DNA of 64,000 nucleotides from Papaver somniferum (GCF_003573695.1 NC_039362.1:12813402-12877401), one strand, 5' to 3'; positions 1 to 12,635 are shown, numbered from the stretch's first letter. Numbers and translations are program-made. The notes: a model not told the origin generated them from the letters alone.

Positions 1-2
1 TG

Positions 3-257
3 ATTTGTTCGTTTTGTGGAAATGCAAGTCATGTTCAAAGCACGTGTTGGAGATTCAAGAGGAACAACAAAAGAATTGCCAAACTTCAAAAGAACATGCA
101 AAGGATGAATCTGGCTTTGGATAATCAACAAGGTTTTCCTGAAAAATCCAGTAGTACCAGATCCAGACGAGGTAAGAAATCTGTTTATACAACAAACTTT
201 GATAAGCCACTATGTGGTAAAATATGTGAGCATTCGGCTCACTCCGTCACTGACTAA
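3..257 (+). pseudogene. Gag zinc-knuckle fragment of Copia-B (5' end outside window)
   Basis: The frame opening at base 3 gives 84 residues before TAA at 255-257. It carries a canonical CCHC knuckle, C-x2-C-x4-H-x4-C (CSFCGNASHVQSTC), followed by a basic stretch with WRFKRNNKR. This is the nucleic-acid-binding end of a retrotransposon gag protein, which packages element RNA in virus-like particles. The start lies outside the window. The reading frame stops soon after the knuckle instead of running on into protease, so it is either truncated or a gag-only element like Copia-A. Gag identity is secure; functionality is doubtful. Confidence 0.7.
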
Positions 258-444
258 TACCTGTGACGTCCGCATCCTCATCTTTAACTTGAGAAAATGA
301 GGTTTGCATCAAGGTTTCTCAAGTCTTGTATTAGTATAAATTTCCTATTTTTGTTAATAAAATATTCTCCTAATAAATTAGATAATGGATAATAAACCAT
401 GAAAGACTTGTTCAAAGTTCTTATAGGGTTTGGGTGTCCATAAG

Positions 445-1957
445 TGATAGACACATTTTTGTGTCCAATTTGTTCTCAATACTATATATTGTTGGCACTC
501 GATTTTGTACTAATTTTGTTATTTTATGTATTTGTAGGTATTTTTTGGAAATAAATATTTTTGGAAAATTCGGCTCGAAAAGTTGATTTTGTCACCCGGA
601 GGACAAGTGTTATTCGGACTCTCGCTTTTGGATAAGGGGTAACCTAATTACTAAGGGGCACCCCCAGGTCACCCCAAGGAAGCTGCTATTCGCACCCCAG
701 TTCTGGTTAGGGGGGAGGACATCTTCTTCCCAAATTCAAAAACCAAAAATTGGCGGGAAAAAAATATATCAACTGGCAGATGTTTGCTGGAATTTTTGAA
801 CGTGTTCCAGGGCGATTCAACGGCTGATTTTTGGTAGGAAGTTGTGTTATGACCTATCAAACACGTTTTGGGATTTTGGTTCGATCAAATTTGGCCATAA
901 TTAGCTGGACAATTCACGGAAGCAAAACAGGGAAACACGGGTTGGACACGGGATTGGAGAAGATTTGAGCGTGTTCTTCTCATGCATGAGGGCTCTAGAA
1001 ACGTTGTGGGTCGTGTTTAAACACTTCTAGAGTGACCAGGATGGAAATATATGCGTACCAGAGCAAGAATGGAAAGAAAATATTTCAAGAATATTTTTCT
1101 TTACTGCCGAGTTAAAGAGAATTATATGGAGTAATTGAGGGAGATTCAACGAGCTGTAGGTGTATAAATATGTTCCCTGGGAGTACTAGAGAGGCTGTCG
1201 AGAGTTGGGAGAAGAGAGGAGAGCCACAGACGCAGAAATCAAGAGTTGATCAAACTCTGTTTCTGCTGCTGATGATGATGAAGAACACCAAGAACGCGAA
1301 GAACGGACTGGCAGCAACAGTCGTTTATCAAGAGTGAAACAGACTCACAGGCGTGGGTCGTAGATTTTCAGCGACAACAGCACTTCATCTCTGTCGTTCA
1401 TGTTGGACGCCTTGTGTGGGTCACAGAATCCTGTTTTAGAACATTTACTTATCTTTCTCTTCATTGTAAAACATTTTTGAGCATCAATGAAATATTTTGA
1501 GAGGTTTTTCACCATGATGAGCTAAACCCAACACCGGGACGACGGAGGAGGCCGTGTTTCATCCATGTGGTAATTTAAATTAATTCTTTATTTACTTTTT
1601 GCACCAATTTTAATTGAAATAAGATTTTAAATTAATTACTTGTGATTTCATTTGATGGAGTATGCTTAGTCTTAGGGATTTTTGATATTCCATGCTTAAG
1701 AAATACAAGTAATATTTTATAAAATCTATCTTGGCAATAAACTAGAGTTAATATTTGTTTTGTTTTGAACTATAATCGCCTAGAATTAAATTCTGAACCA
1801 CTTGAAAATGAAAAATGTCCGAATCTTTAGTCCCAGTAACTCTCTACCAATTTGTCAATATTTTTGTATATAAATTTTATAAATCTAAAAATCCTTCACC
1901 TTCACAAGTCTTAGAGTTCGAACCTTCATTACTACAACCACGAAAAATCTTTAATCA
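445..1957 (+). repeat. Solo LTR related to the Ty3-type element at 5003-12159
   Basis: It starts TGATAGACACATTT, ends TTTAATCA, and is flanked by the perfect 5-bp duplication ATAAG (440-444 and 1958-1962). Along its length it matches the reverse complement of the LTRs at 5003-6537 and 10625-12159. Shared landmarks are the GATAGACGCATTTATGTGTC-like start, the ACCCAACACCGGGACGACGGAGG segment and the AGTCCCAGTA end region. A single LTR with matching flanks means the internal region was lost by LTR-LTR recombination. Confidence 0.85.
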
Positions 1958-2017
1958 ATAAGTGTATTTATAATTAAAGTGTCCTTCACCTATTTTCTCT
2001 TTAAAAGATACAGTTTT

Positions 2018-2446
2018 ATGGCTCATGTAACTAGATGTACCACAAAAAGGGATGCAGTCGAGGTAGTTAATGTGTGTCTATGTGAAGGAATCACTTCCTC
2101 AAGGAAGAAGAAAGAGAGATCAAAAAATGATGGAGAAGGTTCTTCCTATAACTGCCTCTTGTCGGTTTGTCATTTTGATAATAACTTTAGAGGTATGGTG
2201 AAAGATTTCATTAACAAAAGAAATGATTTAAAATCTCAAATTGTTTCCTCTTTAGAAAAGATAACTCACTATGAACAGATGTTGTCTCTAACAAAGAACA
2301 CCTTACGTGAGCTAAAAATAGAACTTAGTGAGTTGACTGATATTTTTGAAGATTTGAAGGAGTTGAACGATCCCATAATCAATGGGGTTTTCAATAATGA
2401 GAAGGAATTCTCAGTAGATGCTCTGAGAAAAATCTATAATGTCTAG
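2018..2446 (+). CDS. Second ORF of Copia-B, coiled-coil protein of unknown function
   Basis: This ORF has 142 codons from the first ATG; the longer frame would need a GTG start inside the duplication flank. The N-terminal half is basic with a KKKERSK cluster. Roughly residues 65-125 form a heptad-rich helix (MVKDFINKRNDLKSQIV through ELKIELSELTDIFEDLKELN) that should be a coiled coil. It lies between the gag fragment and the non-coding 3' region, the same place as the 118-aa coiled-coil ORF of Copia-A (14413-14769). I do not recognise a family. It may be a residual C-terminal gag/pol piece or an accessory element protein. Confidence 0.4.
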   Translation: MAHVTRCTTKRDAVEVVNVCLCEGITSSRKKKERSKNDGEGSSYNCLLSVCHFDNNFRGMVKDFINKRNDLKSQIVSSLEKITHYEQMLSLTKNTLRELKIELSELTDIFEDLKELNDPIINGVFNNEKEFSVDALRKIYNV

Positions 2447-5002
2447 GAAACTTCTTATGAGAATTTACTCTTATGTTTAAGAAGGATAACTAGGGTTTGG
2501 AATAACAATTATTGTGAGTATACATAGCTAGTTCCAACTATTTTCATCTTGCAATGTTTTTAGATTTATTTATTTAAATTCTAAAGTTTATTTATAAGAT
2601 GATTTTGCAGTATAATCTTTATGGTTTTATATATTGCAACTTGTTATGGGATATGTGTGTTTGCATCTGTGAACTATGTGTTAGAGCATAGCTCGGTTGA
2701 ACCCACCAAGCGTTGGTATGTCAAGTTTTATTGTCATCTTTTAGTGAACCAAAACTCATTTAAAGAGTCGCTTGTTTATTTACTAGAGTCAACTTCGTAT
2801 AGGTTAGCTAGAAAGTTACTAGGATATGAGACTTACAAGTATTACATGAAGACTTGAAGAATGTGAAGAAGTAAAGAGCTACAACGACGACATCATCCTT
2901 CCTCTTGAGGTTAGTAATATTTGACTTGAACTGTTTCATTTCTAACATATCTTTCAATTCGTGCATATTGAAAACATAACTGCGAAGCTGTGAATGATTA
3001 TACTCTAGTTAGACATAGTATTGAGGAATTACAATACGAAGTATAACGTCATTCTTTTGAACTTTGTATATAAGACATCGACATAATCGTATGAATTCTA
3101 TTGTGATTATGTATGGGTATGGGTGAAGATTTCTTCCTAGGAAACAATGTTTTACATTCGTTTAAAGGAAGTACAATTCATAAACTTGTTTTGTGAATCG
3201 AAAGGGAAATCGATAGGCTTATTCGTATTTTTATTCATTGCAAATCTTTGGATCACTAATATGTGTGTTTAGTATAACCGCTCATAACTTGTTTATGTAT
3301 CTTGGTAAAACTATTCACAATGCCTGACTTTTGTATTGGTATGACTTTTATTAGTGAAACTGATCTTAAGTAATCACCTGAGATGGTATGATCGATATTT
3401 TGTAATTGGTATGACAACTCTAGACATTGGGTAACCGATCCTAGTAAGAGGTGCAACCGATCACAAGTATGTGGAATCGATCCTTGTAAGAGGTACAACA
3501 AGTCTTAGTATTTGGTAACCGATCCTATGACTTGTGCAACCGATCACAAGTAAATACCATAATAATGTGGTAACGGATCCTAGTACCTAGTCAACCAATT
3601 TTTGGAAAGCTAGTGTGACCGATCCTAGTACCCACATGGAGGTAGAACTGAAGCGTTGTGTCTTGGTAGAACCGTGAAACCCATTAATGGTGATTTGATA
3701 GGATAATCAATTACATAGTTCTTGGAAGTCAGATGAACCAATTCTAAACTTGTTTGAAAGTATGGCAAATCGGTTCCAATATTGTAAATATGAAAAAGGA
3801 TTTATAAAGTAAAGATGTCAACATACTTTGAACATGTGCAGTAATTCTTATCTTTTATTGTTCAAAGATATTCCTTTATAACTAAAGGAGAATCCCGGAT
3901 CAAAATAACTTGAGAATCTTTTAATTAAGTTTAGTTTTTATATGCTTTTAATTTCCAGCAATTAAATGCATATATTTAGAAAATAAAAATTGGAAATGTG
4001 TATTTACTAATTGGAGATTTTCTACTGAGATTTCGGTCAATATTTGGACAGTGCATTTCCAGGAATTATGAAAACCAATTTTGGCTTTATTGCATATCTT
4101 TGAGAATATTCTGTTTTAGATATTCCTTGGTGTCCAAACTTCCTTAGTCTATAAATGTTGAAGTTTGCATTTCGAGCAAACTAATCCTCAGAGCCAGTAA
4201 AACTACCTAGTTGTGTTGTTACTGGTGGAGCCATCTATTCGGAGAAGAAAGTACCCTAATTAGGCGAAATCTCTTACTACCGCTCGTTTTAAAGACTTAT
4301 TTGGGATTGAGAAGCTCTACGAGTACCGTTGGTGGGAAACTAGATAATTGTAGTTTAATATTAGTTGTCGATTGATTTATTGACTAATTGTTGAACTTTG
4401 ATTGCACATAGTTTATTTATGCTTGAGAATCTTCTCATCTGATATAAGATTCACTCAAACTAGATCGAAGTATCGATGGGGATCTTTAGACTGTTTGTAG
4501 ATCTAAATACGTCTTGTGATAATCCATCGTTAACAGACTCTGTTCTGCGTGTGATTGATCACAAGAGATTCAAGATGTTTGTGTGCAGGTGTTTATTGAA
4601 GATCTAAGAAGATTTGAAGACAAAGAAGATTTCTTATTTGAGTTCATAATCTTTTATGTGCACAAAACTTTATCGGCTGGGGATCCAACTATAATCGGTT
4701 TATCTTTTGATAGATTGGATTGATTAGTTGTGTAGATCAGCATCAATATATTATCTTTGTGACTAAGAGTATTAATTACAAAATCTAAACCCAACTACTT
4801 TGGTAGTTGTATTTTTAGATAGATCTAAGAACCCGACAAAGGAGTTTATTGGGATAAACGGAAGAGCCTTTTGTCAAACTCATATCACGTTGTTTGAAAA
4901 GAGTTGTTACCGAAAAGATTTGTTGTTCCTTTACTGTTTGGAATACGAACCAAAGGAACTGTTCCAAGTGCATGACTTATTACAAGTTGGAGGCGCAGGG
5001 AT

Positions 5003-6537
5003 TGTTGTAGTTTTAAAAGTGGTAGTAAAAGTTCGTTGCTCGGACTTGTACAGATTTAAAAATAAAAATATATACACAATATTTGTCACAATGGGCGAGA
5101 GGTACTGGGACTAATGACTCGGCCAATTTTCATAACATAGGGCTCAATGATTCATTCTCAACAATAATCGCTCAAAACATAAATTATATGGACTCTTATT
5201 TTGCCAAAGTAGATTTTCAAAACATTGATTGTAAGTCCTAAGCATGATGTATCAAAACACCTAAGCCAAGCATACATCATCAAATTAAATAACAACCAAT
5301 TAATTCAAATCATATTTCAATTTTAAATTAATGCAAAAGTCTTAAAAAGAATTAATGAAATTACCCCAAGTATGAAGTTTGGCCTCCTCTGTCGTCCCAG
5401 TGTTGGGTTTTAGCTCATCCTAGTAAAAATGCTCTCAAAATAATTATTTATTGCTCAAAAAGTGGTTTACAAATGATGAAAAGGTGTAAAACAATTGAAC
5501 AGAAAAATCGCAACAGAAATAATTGTTGCAAAGGCGTTGTTCAGCTGTTACAAGAAGAACGATAAATGATAACTGTTGTTGTACGACTAACTACGACCCA
5601 CGAGTGTGCGTCTTAGACACTGTTGATGAACGACTGCTGATGCGAGTCCGTTCTTCGTATTCTTCATCTTCATCAATGGCGGCAGCAGCAGCAGAGAGAA
5701 ATCATGGTTCTCGATTCTGCAGTGTTCCTTCTCTCCTCCCAACTCTCGACAGCCTTCTACTCTACCCCAGAAGTCTTTTTATACTCAACAGGTAGACGAA
5801 ATCCTTTGCAATAACTCCCAAAAATCTTCCATTACTCGGACAGTTCATAATATATTTTTTTTTCTTTTTTATTTCGATTACGTATCTGCAGCTGTTAATT
5901 TCATGGAAACTCACCTTAATTGTCTTCTACACGGTCCAAAAGTGTGTTAGAGTCCTCCATGAATCATCAGAACACGTTCGAATTCCTCCAAAAATTCTCT
6001 CAAACCCGTGACAGACATGAACTGCCCTGTTCCCAACTCGTGAATTTCCTAGACGGTTCTAGCCAAATTAGATCGGACCCGACACCAAAAATATCTTCCT
6101 TAGGCTTAATCACATCTTCCTGCCAAGTCTCAGCCATTTAATCTCCCTATAACACGTTAAAAAATTCGATCAAACTTCTGCCAGTTCTCATGCACGTTTT
6201 CCCGCCAAAATTCAGTTTTTGAAATGAAGAAGATGGTGTCCCCCTATCCAAACTGGGGGTGCGAATAGCAATTGGGGTGGAAATAGTAATTTTGGGGTGG
6301 AAATAGTAATTTTTCTTGATTCCTCCGGCACATTTCTGGGACGCTTCCGGTGCATTTCGAGGGTGCCTTTAGTACTCTATCCTCGGGTGTAAAACACCAC
6401 TTTTTGAGCCAATATCGCCGCAAGAGCTTATTTCTCTAAGAATTCCTACAAAGACATAGAAGAACACAATAAATACAAAATTGAGCACTAACAATACATA
6501 CAATAGAGACGTATTAGACACATAAATGCGTCTATCA
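5003..6537 (-). repeat. 3' LTR of the Ty3-type element
   Basis: In minus-strand reading it begins TGATAGACGCATTTATG and ends CTACAACA. It is the same length as the partner LTR at 10625-12159 and nearly identical to it. It includes a GCAGCAGCAGCAG run (about 5680) that produces spurious Ser/Ala-rich ORFs. Confidence 0.9.
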
Positions 6538-6552
6538 ACACCCCCAAACTTA
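6538..6552 (-). other. Polypurine tract of the Ty3-type element
   Basis: On the minus strand TAAGTTTGGGGGTGT directly abuts the 3' LTR start (TGATAG at 6537). This is the expected plus-strand priming site. A second G-tract, AAGTTTGGGGGTATG, lies at about 7639-7654, behind GAACATTGAGGACAATG, a combination I know from plant Ty3 elements. Confidence 0.75.
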
Positions 6553-7892
6553 TTATTTGCTAGTCCTCGAGCAAAATTTATTCTTGAAAAATGACCGAGT
6601 TAATCTCGGGTGGGTTTATCAGAGGTGTACCCACAAAAACCAATACTCCAGACCCTAGCTATCTACACAGAACCTTGGAAAGCACTAAAGAACCTCCTTG
6701 GTTGGCATACAATTATTGACTCTAAGAGGAAGAACCCTGATGAGAAATTCCAATTGATGTACACGAGTTTGCACTCAAGCATACTAAAATTCATATAAGT
6801 GACAGAGCTCTACTAAGATAGTTTCACGATGGACATCATACTCGGAGTCAGACTAATCACATGAAAAGATTAAGAAGATGGAAAAAGAAAAATGTAGATG
6901 GTTGAAAAGTGAACGGTGTTTCCCATATCTCTCTGAAGGCCTCTGCCAAGGTGAACCTAACCTAAATGACTGAGATATCGGTCTGACTAATATTAACACA
7001 CTGGAATATACAAGGGAACCAGTGGTCAATAACTTAAATCTAGATCAACAAACTGGAAAATACAAGGGAACCAGCAGTTGACTACACATAACAATAACCA
7101 TTTTTTTTTAACTTAACGGCATGAATATATCTTTTGGATCCAAGCGCATGCTTCTTGTCAGCAGATTACACGATAGTTCCCATGGGTCCTGCATTCCACG
7201 CTTGCTTAGGCGACGGAAACAAAGAGAACACACGCATATTGCTATCCAAGTGTTAATACTTATTCCGATTGGTCTAACTGGTCCGGTCTAATATTTTTTT
7301 TATTTTTTTTTGTTGAAAAGGTAACTCAGTCACTCTATTTCACCCTAGCAAAGGTAACAACTTGAATCGTGTGCCCCACCAAATCACTTGAAATAAAAGA
7401 AAACTAAAAATAGAAAGTGAAAAGGACTCGACGAGATATGGCGAAACTATCATGTTAATTCTAACACCTGAGCTCTGTGCTTTTATGAATAGACTCTATA
7501 GATGTTTCCATCTAGTCAGATTGGTTCCTCAGCTCCTAAAACAAAAATGTTTCCATCCACTTAGATTGGTTAGTGCTATCCTTAATAGGCGTAAATTTCT
7601 AGGCTCTGGAGTTTATTTATTGCAACTAAAAAGTTTCTCCCATACCCCCAAACTTAAATCTAACATTGTCCTCAATGTTCTAAAGATAAAATTAAAAACA
7701 TGAACAAGGAGAAACGGTTACTATTTGAAGTAAAAGAGTTAAGGAAGGATATTACCATGTTGCGTGAGATTGGGTTACCTCCCAAGAAGTGCTAAGTTTA
7801 AAGTCTTCAGCCAGACTAACAAAGGTTTAATCACCTCGAATCATATAGCAATAGCCGAAATAATTGTGGGTTATCGAAACCAAATAGAGCTA

Positions 7893-9548
7893 TCACAAGT
7901 AAAGGAATCTGCAACAAGCCAAGAAAATGAACATGTACTGCATACCCTTATCTAGTTTCCTGATTAAGAAATTTATATCTAATTGTGGTTCAGGTTCTAT
8001 GAAAGGGTCTAAATAGAAAATTTTCATTGGCTGCGTTTCTTCATAGGTGGGATCCGAATCATTAGGTCCTAGAGTCTGGAAAAACTCAAATATGATCTTA
8101 GAAGCGCACAATAATAACCTAAATAACTGAGGATCCTCTAAGTCAATAAGATTTGACTTACATAATTGACCACAATGATAGTAGTGGTCATTCTTAAGAA
8201 AATGTGTCGATTCTAATTTCCTAAAGCATTTAGGTTTAGTCTCACAACTTAATATTCGACACATTTGGAACATAAACGTTCCCACAGTTGGAAGAAAACT
8301 ATTTGGTGGGAAAACAAAGTCAATCTGGGTATCATAGCCTAGGAAAACCACATCAACCAGAGGATGGGTTTCTAATAACTGAACTCCTTCATGGACATCA
8401 TTAGGCTCGGGAAAACGAGTATGAAGGTAATCTTGTAAAATGGTCGAGGCACAGATATCAAGTCCTAAGTGTGGAGACTTTCTGAGAGTTAAAGGTAAGG
8501 CACTAGGGAAGTGATAATCACCCCCAAACTTAGAGTTTTCAGTGTCTCTAGATAGACCTCTAATTATTTCTTGAATTTCCGTATCTTCAGAGTCCTTAAA
8601 ATATTCAAGAGATTCTTCTAAGTTATTATCAGGTAGTGCATCTTCACTCATCTCTACGGGTCTATCTTCTTCTTCCAAGACTATTGTTTCTAAGTCTCTA
8701 GACTCTAAAACAGTATTTTCGAAATGAACCCGTTCCTCTAAACCACTATCGGCTTCGTAATCAAAAGGAAAAACTACATCGTCTAAAACGGTGGTATCCC
8801 TAATCAAATCCTCGTCCTTTTGAATAGGTGAATAATCATAAAAATTATTTGGATTTGAACTAGAAATAATATAATCATTATAAGGCTCAATTGGATTAAT
8901 AGATTCCTGATCACTATGCCTACATATTTCAGATTCTTCATTACTACTATCCTCATCATCATAATAGTACAAAGATGATTGAACCTTATCTAAATAAGTA
9001 GTGTCTTTTATTCTAACCTCGTCCTCTAGATTGGGCAAATATTCACTATTGATATCAAGGGTAGAATTGGAAACACTATTTTGGAAATTTAGATTATTTC
9101 GAGCAGCATTAACTAACTGTTCATTTTCTGCCTCTAAACGTGCTTGAATTTCACTGAGCGTAACACTTATACGTTCACAAGTCTCATTGAATATCTTAGA
9201 CCGTTGTGTACTCTCTTCTCTTGAACTAACTGCACGTTCATACTCCCTTCGAATTTGTTGGTAGGTTTCTTCTAGAGATTGAACAGGTTTAGAAATGTCA
9301 TAATCAGGACTAGTTTTTAAGTAATTTTCCAAAAACGCATGACTAGTACTATAATATTCCTGATTTTCTTGCTCGTAAGACCAATTCGTGTGTGGATAGT
9401 AATTGGGCTCACTATGGTATGAACCATAACCTTGAAAAGGTTGGCGTTCCCAACTACTATTCCCACCATGGTCATAAAACTGATGATGTCCATATTCAAA
9501 TTCAGGTCGATACTCATTGTATTGGCTTCTATCATACCAGTTCGACAT
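7893..9548 (-). CDS. Large acidic gag-like ORF of the non-autonomous Ty3 element, function unknown
   Basis: This ORF codes for 551 residues from the ATG at 9548, chosen because the protein then opens MSNWYDRSQYNEY. An upstream in-frame start would add 27 residues from the leader. Residues 1-70 are rich in Tyr, Gln, Asn and His, like a low-complexity assembly domain. About 88-150 is a probable coiled coil (EETYQQIRREYERAV to LSEIQARLEAENEQLV). About 165-345 is strongly acidic, with the repeated motif DTTYLDKV / DTTVLDDV. About 365-545 is more hydrophobic, with Cys and His clusters (HYYHCGQLC). No zinc knuckle, protease or polymerase motif is visible. It is the only ORF of the element and is intact over 1.65 kb despite the nested setting, which suggests recent function. 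It could be a structural (gag-like) protein or an env-position accessory protein. Confidence 0.75.
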   Translation of the reverse strand: MSNWYDRSQYNEYRPEFEYGHHQFYDHGGNSSWERQPFQGYGSYHSEPNYYPHTNWSYEQENQEYYSTSHAFLENYLKTSPDYDISKPVQSLEETYQQIRREYERAVSSREESTQRSKIFNETCERISVTLSEIQARLEAENEQLVNAARNNLNFQNSVSNSTLDINSEYLPNLEDEVRIKDTTYLDKVQSSLYYYDDEDSSNEESEICRHSDQESINPIEPYNDYIISSSNPNNFYDYSPIQKDEDLIRDTTVLDDVVFPFDYEADSGLEERVHFENTVLESRDLETIVLEEEDRPVEMSEDALPDNNLEESLEYFKDSEDTEIQEIIRGLSRDTENSKFGGDYHFPSALPLTLRKSPHLGLDICASTILQDYLHTRFPEPNDVHEGVQLLETHPLVDVVFLGYDTQIDFVFPPNSFLPTVGTFMFQMCRILSCETKPKCFRKLESTHFLKNDHYYHCGQLCKSNLIDLEDPQLFRLLLCASKIIFEFFQTLGPNDSDPTYEETQPMKIFYLDPFIEPEPQLDINFLIRKLDKGMQYMFIFLACCRFLYL

Positions 9549-10603
9549 TCTTAATTGCAAGGGAATTCTACACAACCACAAACAAGGCCGACTCGACTCC
9601 ACCAAAACAAACCTAAAGATTTCTAGCAAACAAAAAGCAAGATGGCTCCACTTAGATTGTTTCTAGACTAGCTTCTATCTTTCGAAAGGGAATTCGTTGC
9701 AATTTGAGCAAACCCCTCTGGAATCAATCCGAGTCAAAGTAAGTTGAATTGAGGCGAGGGAAGCTCAGTGGAGCTTTGATACCCAAGGCCTCACCGCTAT
9801 CACAAGGCGGCGCAGTCACGCATTCAACTCACAGAAACCATCATGAACTTTGGAGTGTGCTTAAAGAGCAACCAATATTTTTCGAACGAGTTTCCTATTA
9901 AGCTCGTTACCCTATCGGTCTCGTTCTATTCCAAATTTTAAAGCTTAGGTTCGCGTTCGGTTTCGTTTTCCTAAGGCGGGCAAGAAGGGAACGGTGATGA
10001 AATCCGAACCCTTATCTTGTTTAGGCCAGGCCTTGCCCTTTACTAGGAAAACAAAGACAGTCTGGTTCGTCCTCAAACAATTATCACCTTAAGGCAGACA
10101 GTAACCCGCTTGCAGGAGATTCGCGGGTGTTTCGATTGGACTTACCTCCCGTACCAGACGGGCGATGAACCGTTGTCGTCGACTCGGGCCACGACTCCTA
10201 TGCCGTGTGCAAAGCCGAGGGGCCGAGACGATATAGTAATCGTCGTCCTTCCCTGCACACAGTTTATATAATAATTTTTTTTTTAATAATAATACCCTTC
10301 TGTAGGGTTAAAAAAAATAAAGTCCAATTGTTTAAAGTCCAAAGTCTAAAATAAGTAAATAAAAAATTACAGTTTTCCTCACACACTCTAAAAAAAAAAA
10401 TTAAAAATTAAAAATTGAAATTTAAATCCTAAAATTGTCCTTTTTTCTTCTCTTTTCGCTTTTCGCTTTAAGATTTTTCCTCTCCAAGTCCTTAGTTTTC
10501 ACTTTGAACCTGCAAAATAAAGACAAAAAGAAACGTAAAAAGGAACAAACAATTCTAAAAAAAATAATAAACCAAAAAATAAATAAATCAATCTATATAC
10601 AAG

Positions 10604-10621
10604 TCCGCGCCGGCGGAGCCA
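10604..10621 (-). other. Primer-binding site of the Ty3-type element
   Basis: On the minus strand TGGCTCCGCCGGCGCGGA begins 3 nt after the 5' LTR. It has the TGG start of sites complementary to a tRNA 3' end. It resembles the TGGCGCCG-type sites of plant Ty3 elements, but I cannot assign the tRNA with confidence. Confidence 0.55.
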
Positions 10622-10624
10622 TTT

Positions 10625-12159
10625 TGTTGTAGTTTTAAAAGTGGTAGTAAAAGTTCGTTGCTCGGACTTGTAAAGATTTAAAAATAAAAATATATACACA
10701 ATATTTGTCACAATGGGCGAGAGGTACTGGGACTAATGAATCGGCCAATTTTCATAACATAGGGCTCAATGATTTATTCTCAACAATAATCGCTCAAAAC
10801 ATAAATTATATGGACTCTTATTTTGCCAAAGTAGATTTTCAAAACATTGATTGTAAGTCCTAAGCATGATGTATCAAAACACCTAAGCCAAGCATACATC
10901 ATCAAATTAAATAAAAACCAATTAATTCAAATCATATTTCAATTTTAAATTAATGCAAAAGTCTTAAAAAGAATTAATGAAATTACCCCAAGTATGAAAT
11001 TTGGCCTCCTCCGTCGTCCCAGTGTTGGGTTTTAGCTCATCATAATAAAAATGCTCTCAAAATAATTATTTATTGCTCAAAAAGTGGTTTACAAATGATG
11101 AAAAGGTGTAAAATAATTGAACAGAAAAATCGCAACAGAAATAACTGTTGCAAAGGCGCTGTTCAGCTGTTACAAGAAGAACGATAAATGATAACTGATG
11201 TTGTACGACTAACTACGACCCACGAGTGTGCGTCTTAGACGCTGTTGATAAACGACTGCTGATGCGAGTCCGTTCTTCGTGTTCTTCATCTTCATCAATG
11301 GCGGCAGCAGCAGCAGAGAGAAATCATGGTTCTCGATTCTGCAGCGTTCCTTCTCTCCTCCCAACTCTCGACAGCCTTCTACTCTACCCCAGAAGTCTTT
11401 TTATACTCAACAGGTAGACGAAATCCTTTGCAATAACTCCCAAAAATCTTCCATTACTCGGACAGTTCATAATCTATTTTTTTTTTCTTTTTTATTTCGA
11501 TTACGTATCTGCAGCTGTTAATTTCATGGAAACTCACCTTAATTGTCTTCTACACGGTCCAAAAGTGTGTTAGAGTCCTCCATGAATCATCAGAACACGT
11601 TCGAATTCCTCCAAAAATTCTCTCAAACCCGTGACAGACATGAACTGCCCTGTTCCCAACTCGTGAATTTCCTAGACGGTTCTAGCCAAATTAGATCGGA
11701 CCCGACACCAAAAATATCTTCCTTAGGCTTAATCACATCTTCATTCCAAGTCTCAGCCATTTAATCTCCCTATAACACGTTAAAAAATTCGATCAAACTT
11801 CTGCCAGTTCTCATGCACGTTTTCCCGCCAAAATTCAGTTTTTGAAATGAAGAAGATGGTGTCCCCCTATCCAAACTGGGAGTGCGAATAGCAATTGGGG
11901 TGGAAATAGTAATTTTGGGGTGGAAATAGTAATTTTCTGGATTCCTCCGGCACATTTCTGGGACGCTTCCGGTGCATTTCGAGGGTGCCTTTAATACTCT
12001 ATCCTCGGGTGTAAAACACCACTTTTTGAGCCAATATCGCCGCAAGAGCTTATTTCTCTAAGAATTCCTACAAAGACATAAAAGAACACAATAAATACAA
12101 AATTGAGCACTAACAATACATACAATAGAGACGTATTAGACACATAAATGCGTCTATCA
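10625..12159 (-). repeat. 5' LTR of the Ty3-type element
   Basis: This is the 1535-bp direct repeat of 5003-6537 with about 25 differences by hand count. It carries the element's promoter and R region on the minus strand; the TATA position was not settled. Confidence 0.9.
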
Positions 12160-12635
12160 AGGATACTGAGGGAACTAGGTAAACTATAGGTTTAGTTGCT
12201 TGGTCTCAACTATACGAAGTTGGTTTAGATTTTGTATAACAACTTAATTTTGAGAGTATTTAATTCTGGATAAGGTCCCTGGGTTTTTCTGCATTTGCGG
12301 TTTCCTCGTTAACAAACTCTTGTTGTGTCTTTTACTGTTCTATTTTCGCAACTATAATTGTTTTATTATAATTATTAGAAGTAAAATAAACAAACGTTAA
12401 TTCCGAATATACTTGATATCAATCCTATAGAGTTTGATTAAGTCTGAACCTATTATCAAGTATCATACTTCGTTGTTGTATTGCCTCGATCTTGTATCCA
12501 TAGACGATCACACGAAGTATGAACCGATTCGTTGTATTGTCTCGAATCAGTCCATAGACAATCACTTTCGGTTAAGGACTAATAGGTGGAAAATTTTTAG
12601 ATTGAGGTACACTTGGGTACCCTCGTGTTTTCAAT

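Larger units (their letters stand above)
5003..12159 (-). mobile_element. Non-autonomous Ty3/Gypsy-type LTR element with one large ORF
   Basis: Two direct LTRs of 1535 bp (5003-6537 and 10625-12159) enclose about 4.1 kb. They run TG...CA, and the target duplication is GGGAT (4998-5002) against AGGAT (12160-12164). The empty site in the other Copia-A LTR at about 16635 has AGGAT, so the left copy has mutated. On the minus strand the order is 5' LTR, primer site, leader of about 1 kb, a 551-aa ORF, an internal GAGGACAATG...AAGTTTGGGGGT tract, a polypurine tract, 3' LTR. Protease, RT, RNase H and integrase are absent, so transposition would need a partner. By hand count the LTRs differ at about 25 positions (about 1.6%), so the insertion is recent. 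Confidence 0.9.
2679..12633 (+). repeat. 5' LTR of Copia-A, split by the Ty3 element at 5003-12159
   Basis: The LTR parts are 2679-5002 and 12165-12633, about 2.8 kb together. It ends CCTCGTGTTTTCA just before the primer-binding site. At 3410-3640 it carries a block of repeated short words (ACCGATCCTAGTA, AACCGATCACAAGTA). This is where the related Copia-B LTRs carry GTATGCGTAC-type words. The uninterrupted counterpart at 16362-17070 shows the empty site GGCGCAAGGATACTG. Confidence 0.8.

Noticed and set aside
1979..2017. Upstream extension of the Copia-B coiled-coil ORF
   Set aside because: It requires a GTG start just past the solo-LTR target duplication; the first ATG is at 2018.
5523..5795. 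Ala/Ser-rich ORFs duplicated at 11226-11417
   Set aside because: They lie in the two LTRs of a minus-strand element and come from the GCA repeat; the element is read from the other strand.
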